Below, in pieces: positions 63,033 to 64,000 of a stretch of DNA of 64,000 nucleotides. The stretch covers positions 2,480,001 through 2,544,000 of the forward strand of contig OZ244147.1 of NCBI GenBank assembly GCA_965216105.1, given 5' to 3'. The notes beneath the pieces are model-generated. The model saw only the letters and a list, made by a program, of their open reading frames with translations. It was not told the DNA's origin and made no database searches. The DNA comes from JAALLB01 sp017643495 (GTDB taxonomy: Bacteria; Pseudomonadota; Alphaproteobacteria; Rhizobiales; Rhizobiaceae). The position numbers and the translations under genes are program-made. Positions within the stretch are counted from its first letter, which is position 1. Every line of letters begins with the position of its first letter.

Positions 63033-63362
63033 TCAGGACGGATTTTGCTGAATGCAAAGGTTCTCTGCCCTTGAACGAAAGGCTTCGTATTGGGTATCGG
63101 AAAGAACACCTTCTTTCTTCATGCGGTCTACATCGCCAATCCTTTGCTGAAGGCATCGGGCAAGTTCAGGATTGGAGGCCTGATCCGGTGATGTGTCCGC
63201 ATTCGTCACCGGCAATCCAGACGAGGGCGCTCCGGAAACAAGGCGTTCAATGTCATCCTGATAGTTGAAAAACAGGATTGCCGACAAACCGATCGCGATG
63301 CATAGCGCAAGCAAACGCGCTGCAATTGAATCAACAAAGCCCCTTTGTGCCTGTGCAGTCAT
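63033..63362 (-). CDS. Small membrane protein with short C-terminal helical motif, unknown
   Basis: A 109-residue protein: one membrane helix (about 14-30, LLALCIAIGLSAILFF) and a C-terminal helical segment (LARCLQQRIGDVDRMKKEGVLSDTQYEAFRSRAENLC) that resembles a SHOCT-type motif. It lies 9 bp downstream of the DUF6352-like gene, so it belongs to the same transcript. Confidence 0.75.
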   Translation of the reverse strand: MTAQAQRGFVDSIAARLLALCIAIGLSAILFFNYQDDIERLVSGAPSSGLPVTNADTSPDQASNPELARCLQQRIGDVDRMKKEGVLSDTQYEAFRSRAENLCIQQNPS

Positions 63363-63371
63363 GTTCTTCTC

Positions 63372-64000
63372 CTAACTGGTAGCCATTAACGGCAGGTTGG
63401 TCAGAAGGTTCTGAGGTTTCATGACCAGCTTCCTGTCCGCGTTCATTGCAAGCCCCAAATATACAGGCTTGTTGCGCATTGTGTCCATAATTTCGCTATA
63501 TTCAAGAAATTCAAGCCTGTACAAGGCAAGCAATCTATAGAGCTCGTCCTCACTCAGGGTTTTGCCTTCATACAAGGCATTCATTATCCGGGTTGATTCT
63601 GCATCACACCCGACATGCCATGACCATTTCTCATCCTTGACCGATTTAACGGCCGTAATTCGCGTTTCTACCTTAAGGAAATGGTGTATCCATTGCTGAA
63701 TGACGTGACCGAAAGCATCTTGAGCGGGTTGGGTGAAGCGAAAATCCACCGCCATGTCAAACTGGTCCGAACGCTCCCAGTAAAGACTGCAATTTTCCTC
63801 CGTCATGACATCCAGTGAGACTTCACGCATCGGGGTTCCACTTTCGGCAAGCAATTGACCCAAACTTCCAAAACCCGCTTCAGAACGCATTTCCACGATT
63901 TCCTGATCTGCCAGCATCAGTTGCTCTTCGCCTGTCATCACAGCCTGTTCCCGGAAAAACAATTCTGCTGTCCTTAACTGAAACGGATCAGAACAATCCT
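63372..64000 (-). CDS. DUF6352-like protein, 5' end beyond the window
   Basis: An open frame that continues without a stop to the right edge. Codons upstream of the first internal ATG translate as DPFQLRTAELFFREQAV, which fits the family, so the ATG at 63938 is not the start. The visible 208 residues include GFGSLGQLLAESGTPMREV, LYWERSDQFDMAVDF, WSWHVGCDAES and NKPVYLGLAMNADRKLVMKPQNLLTNLPL. I recognise it, with moderate certainty, as DUF6352, a family found beside DUF3305/DUF3306 at formate dehydrogenase loci. Confidence 0.8.
   Translation of the reverse strand, partial: DCSDPFQLRTAELFFREQAVMTGEEQLMLADQEIVEMRSEAGFGSLGQLLAESGTPMREVSLDVMTEENCSLYWERSDQFDMAVDFRFTQPAQDAFGHVIQQWIHHFLKVETRITAVKSVKDEKWSWHVGCDAESTRIMNALYEGKTLSEDELYRLLALYRLEFLEYSEIMDTMRNKPVYLGLAMNADRKLVMKPQNLLTNLPLMATS

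Overview
This window appears to come from a marine alphaproteobacterium, probably Hyphomicrobiales or a close relative. The evidence is a complete Na+-translocating NADH:quinone reductase (sea-water lifestyle), candidate iron-control sites of the alphaproteobacterial Irr (ICE) and RirA (IRO) type, a TTT-type solute transporter with D-tartrate dehydratase, and the DUF3305/DUF3306/polyferredoxin/DUF6352 group usual beside alphaproteobacterial formate dehydrogenases. No rRNA, tRNA, CRISPR array or insertion sequence was seen. The assignment rests on gene content only.

Layout. 1-3.5 kb: terminator of an off-window gene, a 910-residue secreted protein ending in 31 tandem His/Arg/Lys-rich octapeptides, and a CBS-pair protein. 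3.6-13.3 kb: nqrABCDEF on the minus strand, with apbE, nqrM and the NAD-salvage genes pncA-pncB divergent on the plus strand. Catalytic subunits, flavinylation and Fe-S maturation factors and cofactor supply thus form one energy-metabolism block. 13.5-18.5 kb: a caspase-fold protein interrupted by a one-base frameshift, a CHASE2-adenylate/guanylate cyclase and a small secreted protein, probably one signalling operon. 18.6-23.9 kb: EamA exporter with nitroreductase under a divergent LysR regulator, a CPA1 antiporter and an MFS carrier.

24-31.5 kb: a hydroxy-acid catabolic region with D-tartrate dehydratase, TctCAB uptake, an FMN L-2-hydroxyacid dehydrogenase and an FAD D-2-hydroxyacid dehydrogenase. 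31.5-39.5 kb: a TetR-centred divergent locus. One arm encodes ureohydrolase, two SDRs and a CE4 deacetylase; the other encodes an NMT1-type ABC importer and a second ureohydrolase. I infer catabolism of a guanidino compound.

39.5-51.9 kb: iron and heme. It holds an operon of Cys-rich protein, imelysin, di-heme DUF1111, imelysin and DUF1513; the heme importer hemP-hmuTUV; a 57-codon remnant of a TonB-dependent receptor; and exbB-exbD-exbD-tonB with a heme-monooxygenase-like gene. Candidate ICE and IRO boxes lie between the units. The second ExbD has Asn in place of the membrane Asp.

52-59.6 kb: nucleoside salvage (ribokinase, nucleoside hydrolase, a 2-oxoglutarate oxygenase, and a BMP-type ABC importer). 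59.6-64 kb: formate-dehydrogenase-associated accessory genes, the last running off the right edge.
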